A DNA stretch of 64,000 nt from Anaerococcus porci (GCF_009696575.1 NZ_VULQ01000002.1:124001-188000); one strand, 5' to 3'; positions 54,769 through 62,899 are shown, counted from the stretch's first letter. Made by a program: numbers and translations. The notes: generated by a model from the letters alone, not told the origin.

Positions 54769-55764
54769 TTATTCTAGACTGCTTTCTATTAATTCGAGAT
54801 TTTCTTTAAGTAATTCTTGAAGAGTTTTATTTTCTTTCAAATCTTCATCATTAGCATATTCTATAGTGTTTATAGGCTTTATATCAATAGATAATTCATC
54901 GGCAAGAGTTTTTACATTTTTATCAGAACCACCTTTTTCATAAAATACAACACTTATATTATTATCCTTAATGTAGTCTATAGCTTTTTTCATAGTATTA
55001 GCATCTGTTTCATTAGTAGATGTAATTGAAGTTAAGGCAATTTGTTCGAGATTATAATCTCTTGCAAGGTATGAGAAAGCTTCATGGTCAACTAAAATCT
55101 TTCTATTCTTCTTATTTTTTAATAAGTCACTATACTTACTGTCAATTTCTTCAAGTTCTTTTTTTATTTTTTCAAAGTTTTCTTGGTAATATTCTTTGTT
55201 AGTTGAATCTATTTCTCCTAATTTATTAGCTATATTATTAGCTTGAATTATTACATTCTTAGGAGACAACCAAATGTGTGGATCGTATAAACCATGCTCA
55301 TGATGATCCCCTTCTTCATGGTGATCATGTTTATCCTCATCTTCATGATTATCGTGTTTATCTTCATGGTGATGGTCATCTTCTTCTGATTTTATTAAAT
55401 CAACACCTTTTGATGAGTCTAAAATTTCTACATCTACTGAATTTCTCACACTATCTGCCCATGATTCCAAACCTGCTCCGTTTAAGATAAGAAGCTTTGC
55501 ACCTGAAAGTTTTGCCATTTCTTTTGCTGATGGTTCAAAATCATGAACTTCTGTATTAAGATTAGTAAAAGATTCTACATTATACTTATCCCCTGCAATT
55601 TGTTTTGTTAAATTATATATAGGATAAAAAGATGCATAAATAGTTTCTTTGTTTTCACTTTTATTTACTTCATTTGAATTTATTTTATCTTTCGTTTCAT
55701 TTTTTGCACACCCTGTTATAAATACACAAAGCACTAACAAGATACCTAGTAATTTTCTTTTCAT
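54769..55764 (-). CDS. znuA: Zinc-binding lipoprotein of the ABC transporter
   Basis: 331 residues from ATG 55764, which follows a perfect AAGGAGGTTAT. Signal peptide with lipobox ITGC at about residues 14-17, so it is a lipoprotein. Cluster A-1 features: NLNTEVHDFEPSAKEM (first His ligand), a His/Asp/Glu-rich loop around 125-160 (HHHEDKHDNHEDEDKHDHH), LYDPHIWLSP (second His) and VDHEAFSYL (third His). The His-rich loop is typical of zinc rather than manganese binding. Controlled by the operator at 55778-55792. Confidence 0.94.
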   Translation of the reverse strand: MKRKLLGILLVLCVFITGCAKNETKDKINSNEVNKSENKETIYASFYPIYNLTKQIAGDKYNVESFTNLNTEVHDFEPSAKEMAKLSGAKLLILNGAGLESWADSVRNSVDVEILDSSKGVDLIKSEEDDHHHEDKHDNHEDEDKHDHHEEGDHHEHGLYDPHIWLSPKNVIIQANNIANKLGEIDSTNKEYYQENFEKIKKELEEIDSKYSDLLKNKKNRKILVDHEAFSYLARDYNLEQIALTSITSTNETDANTMKKAIDYIKDNNISVVFYEKGGSDKNVKTLADELSIDIKPINTIEYANDEDLKENKTLQELLKENLELIESSLE

Positions 55765-55777
55765 ATAACCTCCTTCT

Positions 55778-55792
55778 TGCAAATCATTTGCA
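55778..55792. promoter_or_regulatory. Zur/Fur-family operator (7-1-7 palindrome)
   Basis: TGCAAATCATTTGCA is a perfect 7-1-7 inverted repeat matching the TGnnAATnATTnnCA layout of Fur-family boxes. It begins 6 bases after the znuA -10, so it covers the transcription start, and ends right before the ribosome site. The adjacent fur-family gene is its expected regulator. Confidence 0.75.
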
Positions 55793-55798
55793 GTGAAT

Positions 55799-55826
55799 AT
55801 TATATTATTATTTTATTTTTTGTCAA
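55799..55826 (-). promoter_or_regulatory. znuABC promoter
   Basis: Minus strand: consensus -35 TTGACA (55826-55821), 16-base spacer, consensus -10 TATAAT (55804-55799). Predicted start about 55792, inside the palindrome. Confidence 0.85.
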
Positions 55827-55855
55827 TATGGTATATTATTAAAATAGAGGTGAAA

Positions 55856-56284
55856 ATGGTGAATATAGAAGAAATACTAAGAGACAAGAAGTTGAGAGTT
55901 ACCAAAAAAAGAATATTAATTTTAGAAATTATTATTGCAAATGAAGAACCTGTTTCTGCTGAAGAAATTTTTGATATATGTAAAAAAAAGAATAAAAATC
56001 TAGATCTATCAACTATTTATAGAAATCTAAATACAATGGCTGATGAAAATCTTCTATTAAAAAATACAAATTCAGACGGTATATCATATTTTCAATTAAA
56101 TGATATTAACCATAAACACTTCATAACTTGCATAAGTTGTAATAGGAGGTTTATTTTAGATAATTGTCCTATACATAATATAGAAGACGAAATAGAATCA
56201 GAAACAGGCTTTTTGATAAAAGGACACAATTTTGAATTTACAGGAATATGTCCTGATTGCCAAAAAAAGCTCAAAAAAAATTAG
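55856..56284 (+). CDS. zur: Fur-family regulator, probably Zur
   Basis: 142 residues. Winged helix (about 1-80, with TKKRILILEIIIA and LDLSTIYRNLNTM as recognition helix) and a metal/dimer domain with HKHFITC and two CxxC pairs (CISC, CPDC) that hold structural zinc. ATG 55856 follows AGAGGTG; the frame extends upstream but without a site. Position divergent from znuABC and the shared operator argue for Zur over Fur or PerR. An IS256 fragment begins within 40 bases of its stop, and no clear terminator is left. Confidence 0.88.
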   Translation: MVNIEEILRDKKLRVTKKRILILEIIIANEEPVSAEEIFDICKKKNKNLDLSTIYRNLNTMADENLLLKNTNSDGISYFQLNDINHKHFITCISCNRRFILDNCPIHNIEDEIESETGFLIKGHNFEFTGICPDCQKKLKKN

Positions 56285-56321
56285 GCCAGATGGCCTCAGA
56301 TTGTCGACAAAGAGATTGTGT

Positions 56322-56676
56322 AAAGCACCAACAGAAGAACTAGTCTTAACAAACCTAGACATATTTGAAGATAAGTGATGTAAAAAGTATCCTATGTGTG
56401 TAAATTCATGGCAAAACAATTGGACTTAAACTTCTAACCTACTTCAAATACCCAGAAGGAATAAGAAAATTAATACATACAACAAAGACAAAGGAAAACT
56501 TCAATAGACAACTAAGAAAAGTAACTAAAAATAAAACAATATTTCCAAATGACTGCGCACTACAAAAAAGCTTGTACCTTGCAATGGTAGATGCCTCAAG
56601 CAAATGGGCAAGTAGAATTTGTGGCTGGGATCAAATCTTATCCCAATTATCAATATTTTTTGAAGGGAGGTTTTAA
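56322..56676 (+). pseudogene. IS256-family transposase, C-terminal fragment
   Basis: Degenerate. Reading by eye: KAPTEELVLTNLDIFEDK, in-frame TGA where a Trp is expected, then KKYPMCVNSWQNNW, a stop and a frameshift, then FKYPEGIRKLI, FNRQLRKVTKNK and the end LSQLSIFFEGRF. This is the last quarter of a Mutator/IS256 transposase. The N-terminal part and DDE residues before it are missing. A right-end repeat follows at 56790-56814. Confidence 0.85.
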
Positions 56677-56789
56677 AAACAGGTAAAAAAACTATAAAAT
56701 CAGCTGCAAATTTTCATGAAAATTTGACAGTTTGTTAAGTTCATATAAAATTAAGATAGGCTCCATTCCTATAGGAATGAACATCTATT

Positions 56790-56814
56790 GATACACAAAA
56801 CTATTTACAGACCC
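56790..56814. repeat. IS256 terminal repeat, right end of the C-terminal fragment
   Basis: The stretch with ACACAAAACTATTTACAG resembles the end at 58179-58206 and faces inward relative to the 56322-56676 fragment. The 56677-56789 stretch between holds nothing else recognisable. Confidence 0.5.
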
Positions 56815-56816
56815 AC

Positions 56817-57690
56817 TCAGTATAATTTTTTGTCAAATAAATCAGTTCTTAACTCATCCAAAGACTCATATGACCTTCTATTTGTACATTCCTTCTTCAA
56901 AAACTTAAAGAAAGACTCACAAAACAGTATTATCATAATGATATCCCTTTTTAGAAAAAGAAGCTGTAATGCTTAATTCATCAAGTAAATTTTTAAAATC
57001 ATGCCCGTATATTGGCTACCTTGGTCAGAATGAAAGATAAGATTTTCAGGATTACCACTTCTTATAAAGGCAGACTTAAGAGTATCACAAACAAGACTTG
57101 ATTTTATAGAAAAATCAAGCTTCTAGGAAACTACACTCCTAGAAAACAAGTCAATAATAACACAAAGATAAGCATGCCTTCCATTAACTTTAAGATAGGT
57201 AATATCTAAAACCCAAACACAATTAGGCATACTGGAAGAAAAATCTTGTTTAACTAAATTTTATCTAGAAGCACTATCATTTACACTAACCCTTCTATTA
57301 GACTCAGGAGCATAAAAATGCTTGTAATAAGTAGACCCATTAACATTTAAAACCCTACAAAGAGTAGATAATTTATGCTCAAACCTAAGAGTGTGAATAG
57401 CATTTAATCGTTCTTTGAATATGGCAATGGCTTTTTTTAAAATTAAATTTTTTTCTCTAAGATAGCATTTCTTTTTTGCAATACTTTAATTTGCTTAGCA
57501 GTAAAAACCTCGCCAGTCTCAGTAGAAACACTAGCATACAGCTTAGTACATTTAGCAACGGTAGAAACTGAAACACCATACTCTCTAGCGAGAGAATTAA
57601 TGGAGCGACCATTCTCATGAAGAGAAACAATGGACATTTTAAAATCTTCATCATAACGTTTAATAGTCCTAAAAGACCTCCTAACAATAC
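56817..57690 (-). pseudogene. IS3-family (IS150-like) insertion sequence, broken orfA and orfB
   Basis: orfA part: about 57443-57690, RTIKRYDEDFKMSIVSLHE then a helix-turn-helix (SINSLAREYGVSVSTVAK); its start codon is not visible. orfB part on the same strand, below 57440, contains an ERLNAIHTLR start, VLDITYLKV, HSDQGSQYT and, after a frameshift, ESFFKFLKKE and RRSYESLDEL. Several stops and shifts are present, so it cannot encode a working integrase. Its lower-coordinate end abuts the IS256 right end. It also separates the two IS256 fragments. Confidence 0.85.
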
Positions 57691-57714
57691 AATAAAATAT
57701 TTCGCATCATTTGT

Positions 57715-58131
57715 CTAGACAAATGACCTACAGTTCTATTTATTTGTCTACTTTTTTGACTATGTTCCATGTGTTTTGCATACATTGATACTATTTGATT
57801 TTCTATGTTGAAAATATCTTTTTCATATTTCCTTAAAGTCTATGGTTTAAAACTTCCTTCTCTATCTCGTGGAATAGATATATCTATGTTGCCATATGAT
57901 GACCTAACTCTTTTCTTGCTGGAACCATTTCTTGTTTTTATACTTAGTGTTTTTTGACGGTATTTATAGTATATATGCTCATCAAGTTAGGACTTTAATA
58001 TTTCCTTCCATTGTGCTATCTAAAAGTTCTTTAGGTTCTTGTTGAATATCTTGTATATTTTGGGATTGATATTCTTAAATTAATATTTTCGCTATTTTAC
58101 TTACTCTTGTTTATGGTCTTTTTCTTGGCAT
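57715..58131 (-). pseudogene. IS256-family transposase, N-terminal fragment
   Basis: From ATG 58131 (AGGAGG upstream) it reads MPRKRP, stop, TRVSKIAKI, later KTRNGSSKKRVRSSYGNIDISIPRDREGSF and MYAKHMEHS with stops between. That is the first third of an IS256 transposase. Its strand is opposite to the C-terminal fragment at 56322, so the two are not simple halves of one element unless an inversion occurred. Confidence 0.8.
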
Positions 58132-58178
58132 AAAAATTCCTCCTGATTAGCTTTTCTTTATCCCAATCAGGAGGTCTA

Positions 58179-58206
58179 TATACACAAAATTTTACACAGT
58201 CTCCTA
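58179..58206. repeat. IS256 terminal inverted repeat, left end of the N-terminal fragment
   Basis: Read inward on the minus strand it begins GGAGACTGTGTAAAATTTTG, the usual form of an IS256 end, 50 bases before the transposase start. The gltP-like gene ends about 60 bases further on. Confidence 0.65.
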
Positions 58207-58267
58207 GAATTTCACTTCTAACTCATTATAAATTTATCTATACTATGAAAGCATTAAAAACCTATTT

Positions 58268-59539
58268 TTATGTTCTTTTATTAAATTTCTCTTTATCGAA
58301 ATTTCCTACAGTATTTGCAACTATTATTGTACCTGCAGCATCTCCTGTGATATTAATAGCTGTCCTTGCCATATCAAGAATTCTATCTATACCCATAATC
58401 ATTGCTATACCTTCAACTGGAAGTCCTACTGAAGTAAGTACCATTGAAAGTGTTACTAGACCAACTGATGGTATACCAGCTGTACCAACTGATGCTATAG
58501 TTGCTGTTAATATTACTGTTAAAAAGTCATTTAAACTTAAGTTAATTCCATAAGCATTTGCTATAAATACAACAGCTACACCTTGCATTATTGCTGTACC
58601 ATCCATATTTACTGTAGCTCCTAATGGGATAGTAAATGATGATATTTTTTTATCTACACCTATGTCTTCTAAGGTTTGTATATTTATTGGTACAGTTGCA
58701 TTAGATGAAGCTGTAGAAAAAGCAAAGGTCATTACTGGAAAGTACCTTTTCAAGAAAACAAAAGGATTTATTCTTACAAAAACGGTAAGTAATAATAAAT
58801 AGACTACAAAAAGCTGGAATCCTAAACCTAATATAACTGACGCCATATAGGATAACATGGATAAGATTACATCATATCCTAAATTTGCAAAAGTTCTTGC
58901 AATAAGGAAAAATACGCCTATTGGAGCAATTTTCATAACTGCCATGGTCATGCTCATCATAAGATCATTCATTTCAGTTATAATATTTCCTAAAGTTTCC
59001 ATCCTATCTTCCATTCCAGCTATCAAAAGTCCGACTATAACTGCAAATATTATTATTTGTAGCATGTTTCCCTTTGCTAAGGCTTCTATTGGATTGGTTG
59101 GAATCATATTAAGAATTGTATCTTTCATTGAAGTTTTCTCAGCTGTCTCCATTGCAAATTCATTTGATCCAAGACTCATATTCATTCCCTTACCAGGTCC
59201 AATTATTGATGCTATAATTAATGCAATAACTATAGCCAAAGCTGTGGTTAATAGATAAAATGATACTATTCTTATACCAACCTTACCTAAAGTCTTCGTA
59301 TCTCCCATATTTCTACAACCATCTGCGATTGAGAAAAATACTAGAGGGACAACAAGCATTTGCATAGCCCTTATAAACATTTGTCCAATCACATAAAAGA
59401 CCCCTTCAATTAGGATGTCATCTTTGATATGTCCTGCTGGTACAAAGTAGTGCATTATAATTCCTAGTATCATACCAGATATAAGTGCTATAAATATTTT
59501 TGAAGTAAGACCTGTTTTTTTATTTACTTTACGCTCCAT
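58268..59539 (-). CDS. Dicarboxylate/amino acid:cation symporter (DAACS family)
   Basis: 423-residue membrane carrier of the GltP/DctA/SstT type with eight helices and two re-entrant loops. The marks are AFSTASSNATVP (first hairpin, serine-rich), TIPLGATVNMDGTAI (NMDGT motif in helix 7) and TASVGTAGIPSVG (second hairpin). It takes up acidic amino acids, C4-dicarboxylates or serine/threonine with Na+ or H+; the exact substrate cannot be read. AAAGGAG precedes ATG 59539, within the end of the RmlD-like gene (11-base overlap). Confidence 0.92.
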   Translation of the reverse strand: MERKVNKKTGLTSKIFIALISGMILGIIMHYFVPAGHIKDDILIEGVFYVIGQMFIRAMQMLVVPLVFFSIADGCRNMGDTKTLGKVGIRIVSFYLLTTALAIVIALIIASIIGPGKGMNMSLGSNEFAMETAEKTSMKDTILNMIPTNPIEALAKGNMLQIIIFAVIVGLLIAGMEDRMETLGNIITEMNDLMMSMTMAVMKIAPIGVFFLIARTFANLGYDVILSMLSYMASVILGLGFQLFVVYLLLLTVFVRINPFVFLKRYFPVMTFAFSTASSNATVPINIQTLEDIGVDKKISSFTIPLGATVNMDGTAIMQGVAVVFIANAYGINLSLNDFLTVILTATIASVGTAGIPSVGLVTLSMVLTSVGLPVEGIAMIMGIDRILDMARTAINITGDAAGTIIVANTVGNFDKEKFNKRT

Positions 59540-60380
59540 AGCCGTACTCCTTTCTTAGATAGTCTTCTAGGGCATCTTCCCAAGATTTAAAAGTATTTTT
59601 ACCTAGTAAGTCTAGGAAGTAATTATCCATCCCCCTAAAAGCAGGTTCAAATTCTACCCTATCACTATCCCTAATTTCTTCAATTTCTGCTTCTATCTTT
59701 GTAAAATCTATTATTTTTTGGGCAAAAGTTTTAAAAGAACAAGTTCCTCCACATGAAGCGTGATATATTCCATAAGCATTTGTACCCATTATGGATAATA
59801 AAAATTTCGTAAGTTCGTAAGTGGAAGTTGGTGATCCATATCTTGATTTAGGAACTTTAACAAGACCACTTTTGGCTTGTTCAATAATTTTTTCAACTAA
59901 GTTATTTTCTCTAGAATAAAGTCTTGATACTCTAACTATGAAATAACTATTAGCAAATGTTTTTACAAACTCTTCACCCAAATATTTACTTTTTCCATAA
60001 ACTGTTTTTGGCTTTGGTGTATCAATTTCCTTATATGGATGAATTGTTTCTCCATCAAATACATCGGCTGTCGATAAGTGAACTAATTTTGCCCTTACTC
60101 TATTGGATGATATGGCAATATGTTTTGCTCCCAACGCATTTAATAAATATGCCTTATCTGGATTATCCTCACATTCTTGTCTTTTAGAAAGTCCAGAGCA
60201 GTTAATTATAATTTTTGGTCTATTTCTATCTATAAATAAATTAACTTCATTTTGATTTGTAATATCTACTTCTTCTTTATCTGTAGCTATAATTTCAGCT
60301 TCCAGTGGATCTAGGTATCTAACTAAGGTAGAGCCTAATCTACCATGAGCACCTGTTATCCATATTGTATTTATTCTCAT
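59529..60380 (-). CDS. RmlD-like NAD(P)-dependent sugar reductase
   Basis: 283-residue extended SDR of the RmlD (dTDP-4-dehydrorhamnose reductase) group. Cofactor loop TGAHGRLGSTLVRYL, LSTADVFDG with the catalytic Thr/Ser, and YGKSKYLGEE with the Tyr/Lys pair. The other rhamnose genes (rmlA, B, C) are not nearby, and its partner is a transporter. The true substrate is thus uncertain; MAT2B-like and other reductases share this fold. AAAGGAAAAACT precedes ATG 60380. Confidence 0.83.
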   Translation of the reverse strand: MRINTIWITGAHGRLGSTLVRYLDPLEAEIIATDKEEVDITNQNEVNLFIDRNRPKIIINCSGLSKRQECEDNPDKAYLLNALGAKHIAISSNRVRAKLVHLSTADVFDGETIHPYKEIDTPKPKTVYGKSKYLGEEFVKTFANSYFIVRVSRLYSRENNLVEKIIEQAKSGLVKVPKSRYGSPTSTYELTKFLLSIMGTNAYGIYHASCGGTCSFKTFAQKIIDFTKIEAEIEEIRDSDRVEFEPAFRGMDNYFLDLLGKNTFKSWEDALEDYLRKEYGYGA

Positions 60381-60413
60381 AGTTTTTCCTTTCTAAATAT
60401 ATTAATATATTGT

Positions 60414-60442
60414 ATTATATCATATTGCAATTAATTTGTCAT
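60414..60442 (-). promoter_or_regulatory. Promoter of the RmlD-symporter pair
   Basis: Minus strand: -35 ATGACA (60442-60437), 17-base spacer, -10 TATAAT (60419-60414). It makes this operon independent of the riboswitch promoter at 61393-61421. Confidence 0.7.
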
Positions 60443-60477
60443 TTATTTTTTCTAATAAGATTTTGATTATATATAAA

Positions 60478-61235
60478 TCAAAACTACCAGCTTAGCTGGT
60501 AGTTTGCACAGCTCCTATAAGGCGCGAATATAGGCACGCCCCTATTGGGGCTGTCGAGTATTCTGTCACATGCAACACTATCCCAACTACTGCTTAAGCA
60601 GTTTTTTTATTTTTTTTATTTACTGACTCTCCCGTGAACGGGTCATAGTACTCTTTTATACTTATTTGGTCTGCATAGTAATCTTCTTTTAATTGATTTT
60701 GTATATATTCTTTTATTTTCTTTTCATTTCTTCCTTCTGTATCTACATAATATCCTCTGCACCAGAAGTGTCTATTTCCTTATTTATATTTTAAGTTAGC
60801 ATAACGATCAAAGATTATCAGTGAACTTTTGCCTTTTAAATATCCCATTATTTGTGATATCGAATATTTTGGTGTGATTTCCAATAGCATATGCACATGA
60901 TCTGGGCAAAGCTCTGCTTCAATTATATTTATTCCTTTTCTTGTACATAGTTCTCTGAGTATACTTCCTATATCTTTTCTTAATTGTTTGTATATTACTT
61001 GTCTTCTATATTTCGGTGCAAAAACTATATGATATTTGCATCTCCATTTGGTATGTGATAAAGTGTTTTTGTCCAACTTATCCTCCTTTATTTAATTGTG
61101 CATGTGACTATCACAATTATACTTTTTGGAGGATTTTTTGGTGCTTGAAGCTAAAGCTTAATTCCTCCATCTGCATAGCAGGTGGTTTATTATTTCGCTC
61201 GCATTCGCTCACTCAACTCACTAAAGTGCACAAAA
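60478..61235 (-). mobile_element. IS200/IS605-type insertion sequence with a broken transposase
   Basis: Ends are marked by subterminal hairpins rather than inverted repeats: left AAACTACCAG-CTTAG-CTGGTAGTTT (60481-60505), right CCATCTGC-ATA-GCAGGTGG (61167-61185). The same two ends, plus about 50 bases beyond the right hairpin (CTCACTAAAGTG), recur in the deleted copy at 63412-63680, which helps fix the borders. It encodes only tnpA (a pseudogene). It sits directly behind the terminator of the riboswitch. Confidence 0.82.
60594..61076 (-). pseudogene. tnpA: IS200 TnpA transposase with an internal stop
   Basis: Y1-family transposase. The HUH motif DHVHMLLE lies near residue 58-65. The first open stretch ends with LKYK at a TAA (60780-60782). 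In the same frame the family continues without a break: GNRHFWCRGYYVDTEGRN, then KEYIQNQL, to the stop at 60594. The TAA stands where family members usually have a residue such as Tyr, so a single base change truncated the protein just before the catalytic tyrosine in GYYVDT. Without that tyrosine the 98-residue product cannot cut DNA. Confidence 0.85.
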
Positions 61236-61275
61236 TAAACCCAGAAGGATAGGCTAAGAAACCTATCCTCCTGGG
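61230..61275 (-). terminator. Terminator of the ykkC-class riboswitch
   Basis: Minus strand: 14-bp stem CCCAGGAGGATAGG / CCTATCCTTCTGGG (one G-U), 8-base loop, then TTTATTTTG. Its 5' arm is also the 3' end of the aptamer, so ligand-bound RNA should prevent termination. Confidence 0.88.
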
Positions 61276-61380
61276 CTTTTATCCCTCTGGTGTAATACTT
61301 TCAAAAAAATATCGTACCGCTTGGTCTTGAATTAACAGATCCCTAGGTACACTTTCGCCCAATTTTCTTGAGCTTATCCT
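61255..61380 (-). ncRNA. ykkC-class riboswitch aptamer (ppGpp/PRPP-type more likely than guanidine-I)
   Basis: On the minus strand the RNA carries GCGAAAGTGTACC, CTAGGGATC, then ACACC and AGAGGGATAAAAGCCC, running into the terminator arm AGGATAGGTTTC. These are the conserved blocks of the ykkC family as I know them. GTACC pairs with GGTAC and GTGT with ACAC to form P1. A 6-bp 5' stem GCUCAA/UUGGGC (61357-61373) matches the extra P0 helix seen in the ppGpp and PRPP subclasses. The GGUCC block typical of guanidine-I is not seen. The ligand is an inference. Confidence 0.75.
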
Positions 61381-61392
61381 TAGTTCATGTTC

Positions 61393-61421
61393 ATAATACC
61401 AAGGTAAAAATTAAAAGTCAA
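61393..61421 (-). promoter_or_regulatory. Promoter of the riboswitch transcript
   Basis: Minus strand: -35 TTGACT (61421-61416), 17-base spacer, -10 TATTAT (61398-61393). Predicted start about 61386, a few bases before the P0 stem. Confidence 0.8.
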
Positions 61422-61445
61422 GAACAATTTCAAACTTTTTAAAAC

Positions 61446-61478
61446 ATCTTAAAATTCTCAAGTTGAAAATTTTAAGAT
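61446..61478. promoter_or_regulatory. Palindrome between the riboswitch and DUF4230 promoters
   Basis: Perfect 11-bp arms ATCTTAAAATT / AATTTTAAGAT with an 11-base centre. A TTGAAA (61463-61468) in its right half and TATAGT (61484-61489) could form the DUF4230 promoter, but with only 15 bases between. It could be an operator or simply an mRNA hairpin. Confidence 0.45.
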
Positions 61479-61512
61479 AAGGGTATAGTGATAAATAATT
61501 GGAGGAGGAGTT

Positions 61513-62109
61513 ATGAGAAATTCATTAAGTAAAAAAATCAAAAATATATTAACAATACTTTTATTATTAGCTCTTATATTTCTTGGATTTAAATATTATA
61601 AGGAAAATCAAAAAACTAGAATAGATGATAAAATAATCACAAGTAAAATTGAAGGAGTTAAAGAATTAACTACACTTAAATATTCTTATACAAATATGGC
61701 TCAATTTGAAAATTCAAATAAATTTAATGGATTTGATATACCCTTTACCCAAAAGAAATTTATAGTAGCATATGATGGTCTTATTAATTTTGGAGTCGAC
61801 TTAGATGATATGGATATAAGTATTAGAGGAAAGAATATTGATATAAGTCTTCCTGATTCAAAGGTTCTTTCCCATGAAATTTATGAAGATTCTTTGAAAG
61901 TTTTTGATCAAAAAACTTCTATTTTTAATCCAATTAAGGTAGAAGATTATAATGATTTTTCTAAAACTCAAAAGAAAGTCGTAGAAAAAAAAGCTATAGA
62001 TAAAGGCTTACTTGATGAAGCCAATAAAAAATGCAAGAAAGCAATTGAAGAGATACTTAATGTAGATGCGAATCTTGAAGAGTATAAAATAAATATAAGT
62101 TTTAAATAA
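61513..62109 (+). CDS. DUF4230 family membrane-anchored protein
   Basis: 198 residues. A basic N-terminus and one hydrophobic helix (NILTILLLLALIFLGF, about 10-28) anchor it; the rest is outside the membrane. The soluble part (ELTTLKYSYTN, KFIVAYDGLINFGVDL, ISLPDSKVLSHEI) follows the DUF4230 pattern. Function unknown in the family. GGAGGAGGAG precedes ATG 61513. It converges on a YczE-like gene at a shared terminator. Confidence 0.8.
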   Translation: MRNSLSKKIKNILTILLLLALIFLGFKYYKENQKTRIDDKIITSKIEGVKELTTLKYSYTNMAQFENSNKFNGFDIPFTQKKFIVAYDGLINFGVDLDDMDISIRGKNIDISLPDSKVLSHEIYEDSLKVFDQKTSIFNPIKVEDYNDFSKTQKKVVEKKAIDKGLLDEANKKCKKAIEEILNVDANLEEYKINISFK

Positions 62110-62127
62110 GGGATACCTCCCTTATTT
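62104..62127. terminator. Bidirectional terminator between DUF4230 and YczE-like genes
   Basis: Perfect stem AAATAAGGGA / TCCCTTATTT with TACC loop and T8 on the plus strand. The DUF4230 stop codon is inside its 5' arm. Confidence 0.88.
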
Positions 62128-62778
62128 TTTTATATTTAGTATTGAAAGCAAAGGATCATTTATATGTTTTAAGATAATATTTACTATGGAACCTGTAAGT
62201 AGGGCCGATAGAATTGTCCCCTCTCTTGTTCCCTCTATACTTCCAAAAAATATTAGTGACAAAATAACTGAAAGTATTACACATGATGTATCAAATCCAA
62301 TCTTAACCTTACCAAAATCTAAATCTTTTTTCTCAGATATAACTTTGACAAAAGCCTCTCCAGAATTTAAGATAACATCTGCTACAACAGTTATACTTAT
62401 ACCAAGACTTAGGATAAGAATACCTATAATTAGAAAAATTAGAGATTGTAGGTAAGAGTCAATTCTGAAATTAGATATAAAATAGAGTCCTAAATCTGTA
62501 AAGTATCCAAATAAAAACGAAATTGGAACTTGTATAAGTTGATATATTTTAAAATTCTTTCTAAGAATCAAAATTTGACCTATAATTAATAATATGTTCC
62601 ATATAATAATGAATTTTCCAAGGCTAATATCTGTCGTTTTTATACTAAAAACATTAGGTATTGATGATATTGGAGTAACTCCAAGTTCTGCAAACTTTAT
62701 CATTGCAATTCCAACACTCATAATAAAAAGACCTAAAATAAATAGTCCAATTCTTTTAAGAAAATCAATTTTATTCAT
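62122..62778 (-). CDS. YczE/YitT-like integral membrane protein
   Basis: 218 residues with five or six hydrophobic helices. The first helix block GLFIMSVGIAMIKFAELGVTPISSIPNV and the central ILILSLGISITVVADVILNSGEAFV match the YczE/YyaS/YitT family, which has no settled function. A short cytosolic C-terminus ends with LSILNIKK. It is a single-gene unit with its own terminator (shared). AAGGTGGGATT precedes ATG 62778. Confidence 0.85.
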   Translation of the reverse strand: MNKIDFLKRIGLFILGLFIMSVGIAMIKFAELGVTPISSIPNVFSIKTTDISLGKFIIIWNILLIIGQILILRKNFKIYQLIQVPISFLFGYFTDLGLYFISNFRIDSYLQSLIFLIIGILILSLGISITVVADVILNSGEAFVKVISEKKDLDFGKVKIGFDTSCVILSVILSLIFFGSIEGTREGTILSALLTGSIVNIILKHINDPLLSILNIKK

Positions 62779-62899
62779 TGAATCCCACCTTTATAATATT
62801 TATTTTTATAACATTATACTTTGATTGTTAATGATAGTAAATTTTAAAAATTTTTTTGATATAATATAATTAGTATATGATTATAAGGAGGATAAGTAA

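Noticed and set aside
56285-56300. GGCC-N4-GGCC as the zur terminator
   Set aside because: The stem is only about 5 bp and there is no U-run after it; it is more likely part of the IS256 remnant.
61016-61252. Plus-strand frame of 78 residues across the IS200 end
   Set aside because: Antisense of tnpA and of the element's end; no ribosome site and no family features.
61239-61400. T-box leader as an explanation of the strong hairpin and conserved-looking block
   Set aside because: No T-box sequence (AGGGTGGnACCGCG) is present on either strand, while the ykkC blocks are.
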